A DNA stretch of 64,000 nt, from NCBI RefSeq assembly GCF_000622405.1, contig NZ_JASF01000005.1:2418001-2482000 (forward strand), written 5' to 3'. This document shows positions 9,276 through 17,547 of this stretch, in pieces. The stretch is from Sulfitobacter donghicola DSW-25 = KCTC 12864 = JCM 14565. GTDB lineage: Bacteria; Pseudomonadota; Alphaproteobacteria; Rhodobacterales; Rhodobacteraceae. Made by a program: the position numbers and the translations under genes. A model generated the notes under the pieces. That model was given only the letters and a program-made list of their open reading frames with translations, made no database searches and had not been told where the DNA came from. The number at the start of each line of letters is the position of its first letter. The stretch's first letter is position 1.

Positions 9276-10420
9276 CGGAGTGCCTCCAGATCGAATTGCA
9301 TGAAGTCTTGTTCGCGCGCCTGAACGGCCGCCATGGCCAGCTCTGCTGCGCTGAGCGGGCGGGTATGGGCGGCCTTGAGGCGGGTGCGGATCGCGATAAG
9401 GCGCGCGAGTTCAGCCCTCGCGTAGGTGTTGAGCGACATGGCCGCATGAATGTCGTAAGTTTCGCCAATGCGCCTGATGATGTCCTGAACGCGCAGCGCG
9501 GCTGCTTGCACGGAGACCAATGAGTAGTCGCCATAGACCCCTGCACCGAACGAGGTCAGGCTCATGGTCGAGTTGGTGAGCAAAACTGGATCAATGGTGC
9601 CAAGCGCGTCCACGCCGCCGACACGGGCAAGGTAGAGATTGTAGCGCTTGGGGATCACCTGAACGTAGTGCTGGGTCTCAGCGAAAGGGGGCACGCCGCC
9701 GTAGCGCTGCACATTTCCGGGACCGGCATTGTAGGCGGCCAAACCGTGAATGATGTTGCCGTCAAACATGGCCAGCATCTGCGCGAGATAGCGCGCGCCG
9801 CCGGTGACCTGGATGTAGGGGTTTTCATAGTAGGCCGGGTAAATCCCGAGATCCTGTGCTGTGCCGGGCATGATCTGGGTCAGGCCGAATGCACCAACAG
9901 GGGAGCGCGCGCCGATGGTGAAACGGCTTTCTTGCCAGATCAGCGCCTGCAACAAGCACCGCCACTGTTTGGGCGACAGACCCGCCGCGCGCACGCCGGA
10001 CATATGGTGCGTTTCTTGAGCGGCGCGAATGATCAGTAGTTCGATTGAGCCGGAGGCATCGCCGAACATTTGGGCTGCGCCGGGGTTTGGGTCAACCGGG
10101 CCGTAAAGCGTCTCTGCAGCGTTTCGAGGCGATGAACCAACTTCCAAACTCGCGACCAGCGCGCCAGAATTCCCGCTGGCCAACGTTGCGGCACCCAAAA
10201 TGTCTTCCAGTGCCTGGAGTTGTTCTTGCTCGAGCTCTTCAAGCTCTTCTTCTTTGGTCAGCCGATCCCGCTGCAGCGCCAGATCTTGTTCGCCTTGTCG
10301 CAAGACCCGCTCGCGCTGCAAGAACATGCCCGCATCAAATGTGGGCACGCCTTGGGCATAGGCCATTGGCGCGGCGAACCACACCAAGCCCGCAAAGATA
10401 TGCAGGCGGTGCCTACTCAC
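9272..10420 (-). CDS. Exported lytic transglycosylase with VirB5-like N-terminal segment
   Basis: GTG start at 10420, overlapping the end of the lipoprotein gene by eight bases; this gives a signal peptide (VSRHRLHIFAGLVWFAAPMAYA) and a 382-residue protein. After cleavage the sequence GVPTFDAGMFLQ and a charged coiled coil (about residues 35-90) resemble the start of VirB5. An SLT transglycosylase domain follows (about 170-290): WQESRF with the catalytic Glu, SPVGAFGLTQIMPGTA, and [17 protein letters not shown]. The enzyme cleaves peptidoglycan to let the secretion channel through. A second transglycosylase (virB1) lies at the start of the same operon. Confidence 0.88.
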   Translation of the reverse strand: MSRHRLHIFAGLVWFAAPMAYAQGVPTFDAGMFLQRERVLRQGEQDLALQRDRLTKEEELEELEQEQLQALEDILGAATLASGNSGALVASLEVGSSPRNAAETLYGPVDPNPGAAQMFGDASGSIELLIIRAAQETHHMSGVRAAGLSPKQWRCLLQALIWQESRFTIGARSPVGAFGLTQIMPGTAQDLGIYPAYYENPYIQVTGGARYLAQMLAMFDGNIIHGLAAYNAGPGNVQRYGGVPPFAETQHYVQVIPKRYNLYLARVGGVDALGTIDPVLLTNSTMSLTSFGAGVYGDYSLVSVQAAALRVQDIIRRIGETYDIHAAMSLNTYARAELARLIAIRTRLKAAHTRPLSAAELAMAAVQAREQDFMQFDLEALR

Positions 10421-10571
10421 CGAGACCACCAATCGGCCCAAGCAGTTCAAAATTGCAGTTGCTGCGGCTGACCTCGGCAAAGGAGTTGAAGCATTCGGCT
10501 TCAGACGGCCGATATTCCGCGCAGGCTGTCAGGGTCAAAAGGGTGAGGGTCAGCACGCAAAGTCTACGCAT
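10413..10571 (-). CDS. Small lipoprotein in VirB7/TrbK position
   Basis: 52 residues from the ATG at 10571, eight bases inside the virB4 3' end. It has a short basic N-terminus, a hydrophobic stretch and a lipobox LTLTAC, so it should be lipid-modified at the Cys near residue 16. The mature part is only about 37 residues with two further Cys. VirB7 lipoproteins of this size stabilise VirB9 at the outer membrane; TrbK lipoproteins act in entry exclusion. The choice between them cannot be made from sequence. Confidence 0.75.
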   Translation of the reverse strand: MRRLCVLTLTLLTLTACAEYRPSEAECFNSFAEVSRSNCNFELLGPIGGLGE

Positions 10572-12930
10572 CAATCTGTCTCCAAAAATCGAGGTTCTGG
10601 CGGTAATCCGCGCCCACCAGCGCTTCGCCTTTTTCCATGCCGCCAAGGATCGTGAGGTAGGGGCCAAGCGCGCTGAGATCAGCGTCGATCACCACCGAGC
10701 CTTGATCATCACGCACCAGCGCCAGACGGGAATTGCTGCCTGTGCTGAGCAGAACGCTGAGCTCTTTTTCAGTGAGCCCCAGCATGGTGTAGTCGCTGGC
10801 CGAGGCGCGGATGTTGGGTAGCAGAAGCTGCGTCGGCACAGCCTCGACAATCGTCTTGCCGATGCGGGTTTTCTCAAGCTGGCTTGCGTATTGGGTCATC
10901 ATAACGACGACCGCGTTTTGTTTGCGCGCGGTCACGAGCCAATTGCTCAGCCGATCCGCAAAATACGGGTTATCCAGAGCCTTCCAGGCCTCATCGATGA
11001 TGATCAGCGTCGGCTTGCGATCCTCGATCACGCGCTCCACCCGCCGAAACAGATAGGACAGGACCGCCATGCGTTCCTTCTCACTTTCGCTGTCGAGAAT
11101 ACCGGTCAGGTCGAACCCCACGACATCACCATCGAGCGAGAAGGTATCCTCAGCGCTTTGACCGAAGATCCAGCCGTAGCGGCCCTCGGCGGTCCATTCC
11201 TGGATCCGTTCGAACAGATCACCTTCATCCGCCCCGGCCACAAAGAGCGAGGCCAGATCCTGCCAGTTGCGGAGGGCGGCATCGCTCGCCCCGGCGTTTT
11301 GGCGCACCACTTCTTGGATGCGGTTGATCTGAACCGGGCTCAGGGGCTTGTCGGCACGATGCAGCAGCGTGGCCAACCAATCGGAGAGCCAGGCTTGCCC
11401 GCGCCCGTCGATTTCCGTGCGGAGCGGGTTGAGGCCGGTTGCTTCACCCGCCTTGATGGCGCTGTAGCGCCCGCCATTGGCGCGCACCGCCATTTCCATG
11501 CCTGCGCGATAGTCGAAGACAAAGACGCGCGCGTCGCAGCGACGGGCTTGGGTCATGAGGAAGGCTGACAAGACCGATTTTCCCGAGCCAGGGCGGCCTA
11601 GGATCAAGGTGTGCCCGCCTGTCGGCTCTTTGTCTGGCTGACCCGTCTCATGGTAGTTGAACAGAAAGCCCGAGCGTTCAGGCGTCGGGAAGAGAGTGAT
11701 CGGCTTGCCCCAAGGCACTTTGTGCCCGGGTTTCCCCAGTTGACCACGATGCAGCGCCGCGAGATCAGCAAAGTTGGTGTTGGTGATGGCGGCCTTGCGG
11801 CTGCGCATTTGCCCGTTGCCCGGATGTTGCGCGAAATAGTGGGTGCGCGCCGCAAAGCTCTCGTTCACTAGGTTTACGCCTTCACTGGCTGCGATGTTGC
11901 GTACCTCGGCGGCGATTGCTTCCAGCTTTTCCTCGGTCTCGGCGAAAACCGTGACCGTCATGTGATGGTCGCCGAAACTGAGCCGCTTGGATTCCAGATC
12001 GTCGAGCGCGTCGACCAGTTCTTCGGCGAGCGAAATCGCGCCATCATCGCTGGCCTTCATCAGGCGCTGTTGACGCTTAATCCGGCTGGCCATGAAATTG
12101 CTGTTGATCGGCGTGAAGGAATGCGTGACCACCATGTCGACGGGCAGGTTGAGCTCATCGAACATGGTGCAGTTGGTTTTGGCCGGGTAGGTCTTGATCG
12201 CAAAGCTCGTACCAAACCGCTTGCCCGCCGTCCCGTCGTCGAGCGTAAAGCCTCGCCCCTGAAACGTGACGCGCGTGTTGGCCACATCCTCGGCAATGAT
12301 GCCAAAGCGGGATTTTGCGAAAAGCGGCCGTTCCTGACCAATATTGAGCGCCCCGAGGAACCCGAGCAGTTCGCCGCTCTCAGCCCCAAGCAGGCGCGGG
12401 TTCATCTCGGCAAAAGATGACAGCAGAAATCCGACGACCTCTTCGAGCTTGCGCAGCTGCTTTGCCGTCTGTTCCTTCAGCTGTGCGATTGAATCTGCAC
12501 GTTTTAAGCGCAGCTGCGCGCCCAAGGGTGGACGCTTCAGCACCGTGAGCGTGAGTGTTTTGTCTCGAAGGCCCGCCCGCGTCATGGCCGCTTGCCATCG
12601 GGCATCCAATGCTTGCGCAAACCCTTCTTCAGGCACAGGTGGCAAGGCGGTCTCGATCGCTTTTGAGACCTTGTGCACATAGAAACTGTACTCTGGTCCG
12701 ATCTGCGCGATGATCGCTGCGAAGAGCGCGCGAATCTTCTCCAAATGTGTGTCATCGCTGGTCATGCTGTTGACCCCGTCAAGGCGGATACACTGGAGCA
12801 GTGCATTGCCGCGCGTGCGGATCGTCACGTCATTCACGAGGCTGACATAGGGCAGCATGCTGGCCATCGGCAGCTCTTTGCGCGCCCAATCTGGCAACAT
12901 GGCAAGGTCATCCGAAGGGTCATGGAGCAT
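10564..12930 (-). CDS. virB4: VirB4 ATPase of the type IV secretion system
   Basis: 788 residues, normal VirB4 length. The N-terminal CagE/TrbE/VirB family region is followed by Walker A GRPGSGKS at 445-452 and Walker B LIIIDEAWK at about 642-650. VirB4 is the largest energy source of the machine and docks beneath the inner-membrane complex. It overlaps virB3 by 11 bases and the lipoprotein gene by eight, so the operon is tightly coupled here. Confidence 0.97.
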   Translation of the reverse strand: MLHDPSDDLAMLPDWARKELPMASMLPYVSLVNDVTIRTRGNALLQCIRLDGVNSMTSDDTHLEKIRALFAAIIAQIGPEYSFYVHKVSKAIETALPPVPEEGFAQALDARWQAAMTRAGLRDKTLTLTVLKRPPLGAQLRLKRADSIAQLKEQTAKQLRKLEEVVGFLLSSFAEMNPRLLGAESGELLGFLGALNIGQERPLFAKSRFGIIAEDVANTRVTFQGRGFTLDDGTAGKRFGTSFAIKTYPAKTNCTMFDELNLPVDMVVTHSFTPINSNFMASRIKRQQRLMKASDDGAISLAEELVDALDDLESKRLSFGDHHMTVTVFAETEEKLEAIAAEVRNIAASEGVNLVNESFAARTHYFAQHPGNGQMRSRKAAITNTNFADLAALHRGQLGKPGHKVPWGKPITLFPTPERSGFLFNYHETGQPDKEPTGGHTLILGRPGSGKSVLSAFLMTQARRCDARVFVFDYRAGMEMAVRANGGRYSAIKAGEATGLNPLRTEIDGRGQAWLSDWLATLLHRADKPLSPVQINRIQEVVRQNAGASDAALRNWQDLASLFVAGADEGDLFERIQEWTAEGRYGWIFGQSAEDTFSLDGDVVGFDLTGILDSESEKERMAVLSYLFRRVERVIEDRKPTLIIIDEAWKALDNPYFADRLSNWLVTARKQNAVVVMMTQYASQLEKTRIGKTIVEAVPTQLLLPNIRASASDYTMLGLTEKELSVLLSTGSNSRLALVRDDQGSVVIDADLSALGPYLTILGGMEKGEALVGADYRQNLDFWRQIDA

Positions 12931-13198
12931 AGCTGTCCCCCGAATGGATCTTGCGGTTCGGGGTGGGCGGCGTTTCCTGCAGCGCGGTGACCATCACCTC
13001 AAGAAAGGCCGGATCCCAATCCGCCGCTTTCCATAGTGCGGGATAGGCCAGAGCGGCGATAATGATTACCGGCCAGCTCTGGACCCACAGAAACAGCAAC
13101 ACAAACCCGAAGAGCCAAACCATGGCATACATGATCGGCAAGCCGATGAGCTTTGGTGGCCGGATCAGGCCCAGGAAGAGGCGGGTTTGCGTTGCCAT
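12920..13198 (-). CDS. virB3: VirB3 inner-membrane protein of the type IV secretion system
   Basis: 92 residues with a family-typical N-terminus (RLFLGLIRPPKLIGLP) and two closely spaced membrane segments (about residues 20-55). VirB3 is a short bitopic or polytopic protein that associates with VirB4 and VirB6. It sits seven bases after virB2 and overlaps virB4 by 11 bases. Confidence 0.92.
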   Translation of the reverse strand: MATQTRLFLGLIRPPKLIGLPIMYAMVWLFGFVLLFLWVQSWPVIIIAALAYPALWKAADWDPAFLEVMVTALQETPPTPNRKIHSGDSYAP

Positions 13199-13205
13199 AC
13201 CAGAT

Positions 13206-13496
13206 TTACGCGCCCCAGATGGCGGTCACGATGGTGGGTGCCGCTGCGATGCCTGCAATGGCAACCAGCACCCAGAGGGCCTGGCGGAAATCCAGAATGC
13301 CAAAGAGCCAGGAGAGGAACACGCCAATCAAGGCCAGGGTGCCGATGACGATGCCCAAGGGGCCGGTGATCGTGTCGACGATGCCCTGCAACAGGTTCTG
13401 CACCGGCGAGAGGTCGATGCTTTGAGCAAAGGCCGGGTTGGCAATCATCAAGCTGGCCAGAGCCAGCGACAGGATCGTGCGAAATTGAATATGCAT
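13206..13496 (-). CDS. virB2: VirB2/TrbC-family pilin
   Basis: 96 residues with a long signal peptide ending at PAFA before QSIDLSPVQ. The mature pilin has two hydrophobic helices (about residues 45-65 and 72-92) joined by a short polar loop, the standard VirB2 layout. This is the major subunit of the conjugative pilus. Its ATG shares its last base position with the stop of virB1, so translation is probably coupled. Confidence 0.93.
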   Translation of the reverse strand: MHIQFRTILSLALASLMIANPAFAQSIDLSPVQNLLQGIVDTITGPLGIVIGTLALIGVFLSWLFGILDFRQALWVLVAIAGIAAAPTIVTAIWGA

Positions 13497-14182
13497 CAGG
13501 AGGCTCCAGTCAGTCGGTCACGCACAGCCATGACGCGGCGCACGTGATTTTGGGTTTCTCGGTAGGGAGGAATACCGCCATAGCGCGCGACCGCGTTTGG
13601 CCCCGCGTTGTAAGCGGCAAGCGCGAGTTCGGGCGCGCCAAACTGCGCCAGCATCATCAGAAGGTAGCGGGCAGAGCCATCGAGGTTGGCCTGCCAATCA
13701 TGTGGATCAACGCCGAGCTGTGCTGCCGTCGCGGGCATCAACTGACCGAGGCCAATCGCGCCTGCCGAGCTGCGCGCATTCGGGCGATAGGCGCTTTCAA
13801 TCTCAATATTGGCTTGGAAGAGCGCCTGCCATTCGGACACAGACAGACCAGCGCGGTGTAATGCGGGGTGCCCGCCATAGCGATGCGCGGTGCTTTCGAG
13901 GGCTGCTAAGATTTCGGGGCGGGGAGCTGCGCGGGTGGGTGCAGGTGAAGACGCTTCAGGTTCTGGCGCTGCGAAAACGACAAGCTCTGGTGGGTTTGCG
14001 CCAATCCCGTCGACATAGTTTTGGGCAAAGCCGGATTGTGGTGCTTTGGTTTCCAGCTGCCCATCGGCCCGCATGGAAAGTACGAAGCCATCAGAATAGG
14101 CGGGGACAGCAAGGAATACCGCAAGGACGGCAAGTATTCTAGCCCGCGACGTCCAGTTTGTGAGAGGCGACTTCGCCCTCAA
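13496..14182 (-). CDS. virB1: VirB1-like lytic transglycosylase
   Basis: The SLT domain is clear: [19 protein letters not shown] with the catalytic Glu, [15 protein letters not shown], and [18 protein letters not shown]. The start is uncertain. A TTG at 14182 gives a good signal peptide (basic residues, then [13 protein letters not shown], cleavage near AYS) and 228 residues. A longer frame to 14440 would be read almost wholly inside the upstream gene and lacks a signal peptide. VirB1 opens peptidoglycan for pilus and channel assembly. Confidence 0.85.
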   Translation of the reverse strand: MRAKSPLTNWTSRARILAVLAVFLAVPAYSDGFVLSMRADGQLETKAPQSGFAQNYVDGIGANPPELVVFAAPEPEASSPAPTRAAPRPEILAALESTAHRYGGHPALHRAGLSVSEWQALFQANIEIESAYRPNARSSAGAIGLGQLMPATAAQLGVDPHDWQANLDGSARYLLMMLAQFGAPELALAAYNAGPNAVARYGGIPPYRETQNHVRRVMAVRDRLTGAS

Positions 14183-14492
14183 ACATGGGGATAGAAATGA
14201 TCGAAGCGCCAAGCCCCGCAAGGAAGCTGGATAAGCCGTTGATTGTCTTGAATTCTCGGGCGGCCATATTGTTGCGCGCGGTAACGAGCAGGCGACGCGT
14301 CTCGCCATCTGGCGAGACGCAATGCACGGTCCAAACTCCGGACCACTGAGCACCTGTACGTTTGGGCGTAACCCGGCACACAACATCCGCCGAATGACCC
14401 TCGGCAAGCAGCGTGCGCAGCCCGTCTTCACTGACAACATTGGGGGCGTCTTGCATCAAATTCATAAGATCGAGCCTTGCAGAATTGTGCAT
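14139..14492 (-). CDS. Uncharacterised first gene of the virB operon
   Basis: 117 residues, soluble, no signal peptide or membrane segment, mixed alpha/beta by appearance, with [20 protein letters not shown] in the middle. It precedes virB1, overlapping its likely TTG start by 44 bases, and lies just downstream of a promoter-like sequence, so it should be transcribed with the secretion genes. I do not recognise the family. An internal ATG at 14465 is an alternative start. A regulatory or cytoplasmic accessory role is possible but unproven. Confidence 0.65.
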   Translation of the reverse strand: MHNSARLDLMNLMQDAPNVVSEDGLRTLLAEGHSADVVCRVTPKRTGAQWSGVWTVHCVSPDGETRRLLVTARNNMAAREFKTINGLSSFLAGLGASIISIPMFEGEVASHKLDVAG

Positions 14493-14532
14493 GGACCCGG
14501 CAGTCCCTCATGGACTACCGAACCGATACAAT

Positions 14533-14560
14533 ATTATAATCTCGCAATCAATAGGTGCAA
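14533..14560 (-). promoter_or_regulatory. Candidate promoter of the virB operon
   Basis: On the minus strand a perfect TATAAT (14533-14538) lies 16 bases from TTGCAC (14555-14560), about 40 bases before the first gene of the operon. The -35 match is weak (3 of 6), but the -35 lies inside a near-perfect palindrome, which suggests repressor control. Confidence 0.45.
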
Positions 14561-14576
14561 TTTGAATTATTGCGCC
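14554..14576. promoter_or_regulatory. Imperfect palindrome over the virB -35 region, candidate operator
   Basis: GGTGCAAT and ATTGCGCC form an inverted repeat with a seven-base spacer and one mismatch (7 of 8 pairs). It sits in the divergent region between the virB operon and the small exported-protein gene, overlapping the proposed -35 of virB. The binding protein is unknown; the XRE regulator at 17177-17389 is a candidate. Confidence 0.4.
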
Positions 14577-14628
14577 TTTCATGCGTTGAAACAAATCTAC
14601 TGCAACGGGGTGGCTGAGCCAAGATAAT

Positions 14629-14952
14629 ATGCTTATTTTGAAACAAACATGGGCGGTTATGGTCGTTCTGAGCTGGGGTTCTGCCGCGATCTCGGGCAGT
14701 TGCCTGCCGCCTGCGCCGCCTTGGATGCCGACCAATGCCGATGACGTACGGGCCTATGCGGACCTGCTGAGGGGCGATGCGGAGACGTATTTTACCGATG
14801 TCGAGCGGTACTTCCGTTGCATGGATCAGCAGCGGCGAGAGGTTTTTGAGCAGGCGCGTGCAGCCAGCGAAGACTACGCGCGCGTTTTGGAGATTCTGGA
14901 TGCTGGAAGACAAACAATCTTTTCGTCTGGGAGGGATGCTGTCGTTCGATAG
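14629..14952 (+). CDS. Small exported protein divergent from virB
   Basis: 107 residues with a signal-peptide-like N-terminus (ILKQTWAVMVVLSWGSAAISG) followed by a Pro-rich turn (CLPPAPPWMP) and a helical, acidic domain with one further Cys (YFRCMDQQRREVFEQ). A disulfide between the two cysteines in the periplasm is plausible. It is divergent from the virB operon, so it probably belongs to the transfer module. I do not recognise a named family. Confidence 0.6.
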   Translation: MLILKQTWAVMVVLSWGSAAISGSCLPPAPPWMPTNADDVRAYADLLRGDAETYFTDVERYFRCMDQQRREVFEQARAASEDYARVLEILDAGRQTIFSSGRDAVVR

Positions 14953-15177
14953 CTGTGCGGCAATGGCCGCGCTTAGCCCAGAACGCTGTCGGCGTTGTTT
15001 TTAGGCTTCTTCGCAACGCAGTTCACTCAATGATGTGACTGGGTCCCATGAAATGGACTCGTTTCGGCGCTCGCCTATTGCTCCTTCGGTGCAACTGCTC
15101 AAAACTCAAAGGTGGACTTACGCAACTTTTGCGTGAAGAACGGAGGCGCAAAAAAACGGTTTTCATGTGAGGGTATT

Positions 15178-16884
15178 TTGAAACTTGTAAAAGTTCGCAT
15201 TGAGAAGTTCAGGGGTATCCGGAGGGCCGAGATCGATGTGGGGATGGAGCTTGCGCTGGTAGGTCAGAACAGTGGCGGTAAATCTTCAATCTTGCGGGCG
15301 CTTAATGCCTTCTTCAATTTTGAAGATGAACGTGAGCATTTCGAAGCATCCAGGCATGCTTTTCAGAAGACATCGACGGCTATTATTGATTTGGAGTTTT
15401 CGGACACCCCGGCCGCGTGTGACTTGCCGAGGGCAGTCGCGGGTGGCAGCAGTGTTCGAATTCGATTGAAGTACAAGAAGACGGCCAACTGGGAGCTGTT
15501 TAATAACGGGGTTTGGCAGACGCCGCCGCAAGGCTTCCTAGAAGCTTTGAAATCTCACATTCGCTATGTCTACATTCCTGTGGGTCGCACCGAAGCCGTT
15601 TTCCAGTGGGGCAAAGAAAGCATTCTTCAAGCTGCGGTAAGAACCTGGGTGAAGGACTACACAAAGAAGAGGGACAACATCTCTCCGAAGGTGGCGAACG
15701 CCACAACGATCATTAAGGAACGCACCTTCAAGGGGCTGAGCAAGCATCTAAGAGGGCTTACCCACCTCAACGGATCTTTTGAGTTCGAATTGGACTATTC
15801 CTCGCCCCCTGACTACGGCCTGTTGATTCAGGATCTTGTTTTGCGCGTCGTGGATGGACAGACATCGGTGGACATTTCCGACTGTGGAAGCGGCACCCAG
15901 AGCCTTGCTGCAATCGGCCTTTATTCCTATCTGGCCGAAGCATTGGGTGGAACATACATCTTGGGAGTCGAGGAACCTGAACAGAACTTGCACCCCCAAG
16001 CTCAGCGATCACTACTTGCGGCGTTAAAGGAACTCCCGCTTCAGGTGCTGTTCACTACCCATTCGACCGTAATGATCGACAGTCTAGAGCACGAAGAGGT
16101 CGCGCTTTGCCGAAGGGTTTCTTCCAATACTCGCGGGTTTGAAATCACAGTTACCCAGCTGCCGGGCGGGTTCTGGGCAGAAAAGGGCATCGATAGAGAA
16201 AGATACTATAACTTTCATCGCCGACGAAATTCCGAATTCTTCTTCGCCGACTACGTGATCCTAACCGAGGGGCCGATCGATGCGGAGCTGGTGCGCTACT
16301 TGGCAGAAGACGGTGGGCTAAGTTTTGCGGAACACAGTGTGTCTATCATCAGCCTGGATAGCGTCGACTCACTGCCGCACGCCTTTTATCTACTTCGAGA
16401 GCTTAGGATCAATTTTGCGTCCGTCGTCGACAAGGACTATTTCATGCCCTACCTAAACGATGAGTTGTCCTCCAGCCGCGACGCCAACGGTTTCCCTCGA
16501 TACAGGCGAGAGTACAAAGACTCATGCCTCATCGAAGAAATGCTGCCCGACGAGGGGGCGAGGGAGCAATTGCTCGATTACTTCTTCACCAACCACTCAC
16601 GTGCCATGCCGCTTCTTGAAGCCGTTGGCGTGTTTTGCTTCCGCTGGTCGATGGACATTGACCTTGTCGGCTCAGAGACGGCCAAGAACATTCTGTATGA
16701 CAGGCTGGGCATGCCCGCCGCAGAGCGTTCATCCGAAGGAATTCTAGTTAATCGCAGAAAACAACTAAAGCGTCAGGATTCCGTCCTTGGAACGACCAGA
16801 GGGCTGCATCCACGAGGCCTTCCTAATTCATACAAAAGGATAAGGCGGGGACTGCCTGAAAAAATAAAGCAATCTAAGGTGTAG
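15178..16884 (+). CDS. OLD-family ATP-dependent nuclease (AAA ATPase plus TOPRIM)
   Basis: The N-terminal half is an SMC-like ATPase with Walker A GQNSGGKS (about 15265-15288), a signature-like region around DCGSGTQSLAA, and Walker B YILGVEEPEQNLHPQ with the H-loop TTHS. The C-terminal half is TOPRIM: ILTEGPIDAELVRYL, then VVDKDYF (DxD), then LIEEMLPDEG. OLD proteins cut DNA; class 2 members (GajA) work with a UvrD-like partner in Gabija defence. The best start is TTG at 15178, eight bases after GAGGG, giving 568 residues; ATG at 15112 would add 22. No GajB-type gene is adjacent, so it may act alone or with the distant helicase at 18186-20894. Confidence 0.85.
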   Translation: MKLVKVRIEKFRGIRRAEIDVGMELALVGQNSGGKSSILRALNAFFNFEDEREHFEASRHAFQKTSTAIIDLEFSDTPAACDLPRAVAGGSSVRIRLKYKKTANWELFNNGVWQTPPQGFLEALKSHIRYVYIPVGRTEAVFQWGKESILQAAVRTWVKDYTKKRDNISPKVANATTIIKERTFKGLSKHLRGLTHLNGSFEFELDYSSPPDYGLLIQDLVLRVVDGQTSVDISDCGSGTQSLAAIGLYSYLAEALGGTYILGVEEPEQNLHPQAQRSLLAALKELPLQVLFTTHSTVMIDSLEHEEVALCRRVSSNTRGFEITVTQLPGGFWAEKGIDRERYYNFHRRRNSEFFFADYVILTEGPIDAELVRYLAEDGGLSFAEHSVSIISLDSVDSLPHAFYLLRELRINFASVVDKDYFMPYLNDELSSSRDANGFPRYRREYKDSCLIEEMLPDEGAREQLLDYFFTNHSRAMPLLEAVGVFCFRWSMDIDLVGSETAKNILYDRLGMPAAERSSEGILVNRRKQLKRQDSVLGTTRGLHPRGLPNSYKRIRRGLPEKIKQSKV

Positions 16885-16973
16885 GTTTATCAACGGCTTC
16901 GTTCTTTAAGCCAAGCCTTCGGCCGACGCTTCAGCGAGCGCAAAGTTCCACCAAGATGTGCTCTTTCCGGTCA

Positions 16974-17174
16974 TTAGCTGCGCTTTGCGGATAGGCTCGG
17001 TTCAGTGACCTGATTTTGGCAGTCTGGCGACTCGGTTGAGCCGTCCTCAAAAATCGCGGCCTGCGTCTCGCCGTTATCCCACTGATACAGCAGACCTATT
17101 TCTTCGCCAGTCCTGATACACGTAATGCGACCGATGGCCTCGGCCGTTTTGCGAACACTGTCAAATTCGGGCAA
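16974..17174 (-). CDS. Small uncharacterised partner of the XRE regulator
   Basis: 66 residues with a TTG start two bases after the stop of the HTH gene; an AGAGGGG ribosome site lies within the end of that gene, so the two are co-translated. The sequence is soluble and beta-rich looking (RITCIRTGEEIGLLYQWDNGETQAAIF). I do not recognise the family. Being coupled to a regulator, it could modulate it, but this is inference. Confidence 0.6.
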   Translation of the reverse strand: MPEFDSVRKTAEAIGRITCIRTGEEIGLLYQWDNGETQAAIFEDGSTESPDCQNQVTEPSLSAKRS

Positions 17175-17176
17175 AA

Positions 17177-17389
17177 CTAGCCCCTCTCGTTAAACAATTC
17201 CTTGGGGTCGACCTCGAGAGCATCCGCGATCCGCTCCAGAACATCGATTGATGCTGAATTTTTGGCGAGTTCGATCTCGCTGATGTAGCTACGATCCAGG
17301 TCAGCAGCTAATGCTAATTGTTCTTGGCTCAACCCTCTGGAATTTCTTAGATTCCGGATATTTAACCCTACTTGTTCCCGTAATTTCAT
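17177..17389 (-). CDS. XRE-family helix-turn-helix regulator
   Basis: 70 residues, a single cro/C1-type HTH domain: VGLNIRNLRNSRGLSQEQLA, then LDRSYISEIE (recognition helix) and LERIADALEVDP. Such short XRE proteins control transfer or maintenance genes on mobile elements. A perfect 12-base palindrome lies 36 bases upstream of its start and may be its own operator. It is divergent from the TrbM-like gene and could regulate both. Confidence 0.92.
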   Translation of the reverse strand: MKLREQVGLNIRNLRNSRGLSQEQLALAADLDRSYISEIELAKNSASIDVLERIADALEVDPKELFNERG

Positions 17390-17425
17390 GGCCTGTATTC
17401 GGCCAGATCACAAGAACCGCTCTAC

Positions 17426-17437
17426 GGAATATATTCC
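17426..17437. promoter_or_regulatory. Perfect 12-base palindrome upstream of the XRE gene
   Basis: GGAATATATTCC reads identically on both strands and lies in the 158-base region between the XRE gene and the TrbM-like gene. Its centre contains TATATT, which could be part of a -10 box, so a bound repressor would block transcription. Confidence 0.45.
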
Positions 17438-17547
17438 ACAAAACGCGCGCGAACATCATAAACCCAATGCTCGCATATGGTGTGAAGGTTGAGGCTGGAG
17501 TTAGTGTATCAATAATGCAGTAATGTAATCAAAGGGTATTGATTGAT

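Noticed and set aside
14508..14913. Minus-strand frames in the virB/OLD interval
   Set aside because: They are antisense to the small exported-protein gene and lack ribosome sites and family resemblance.
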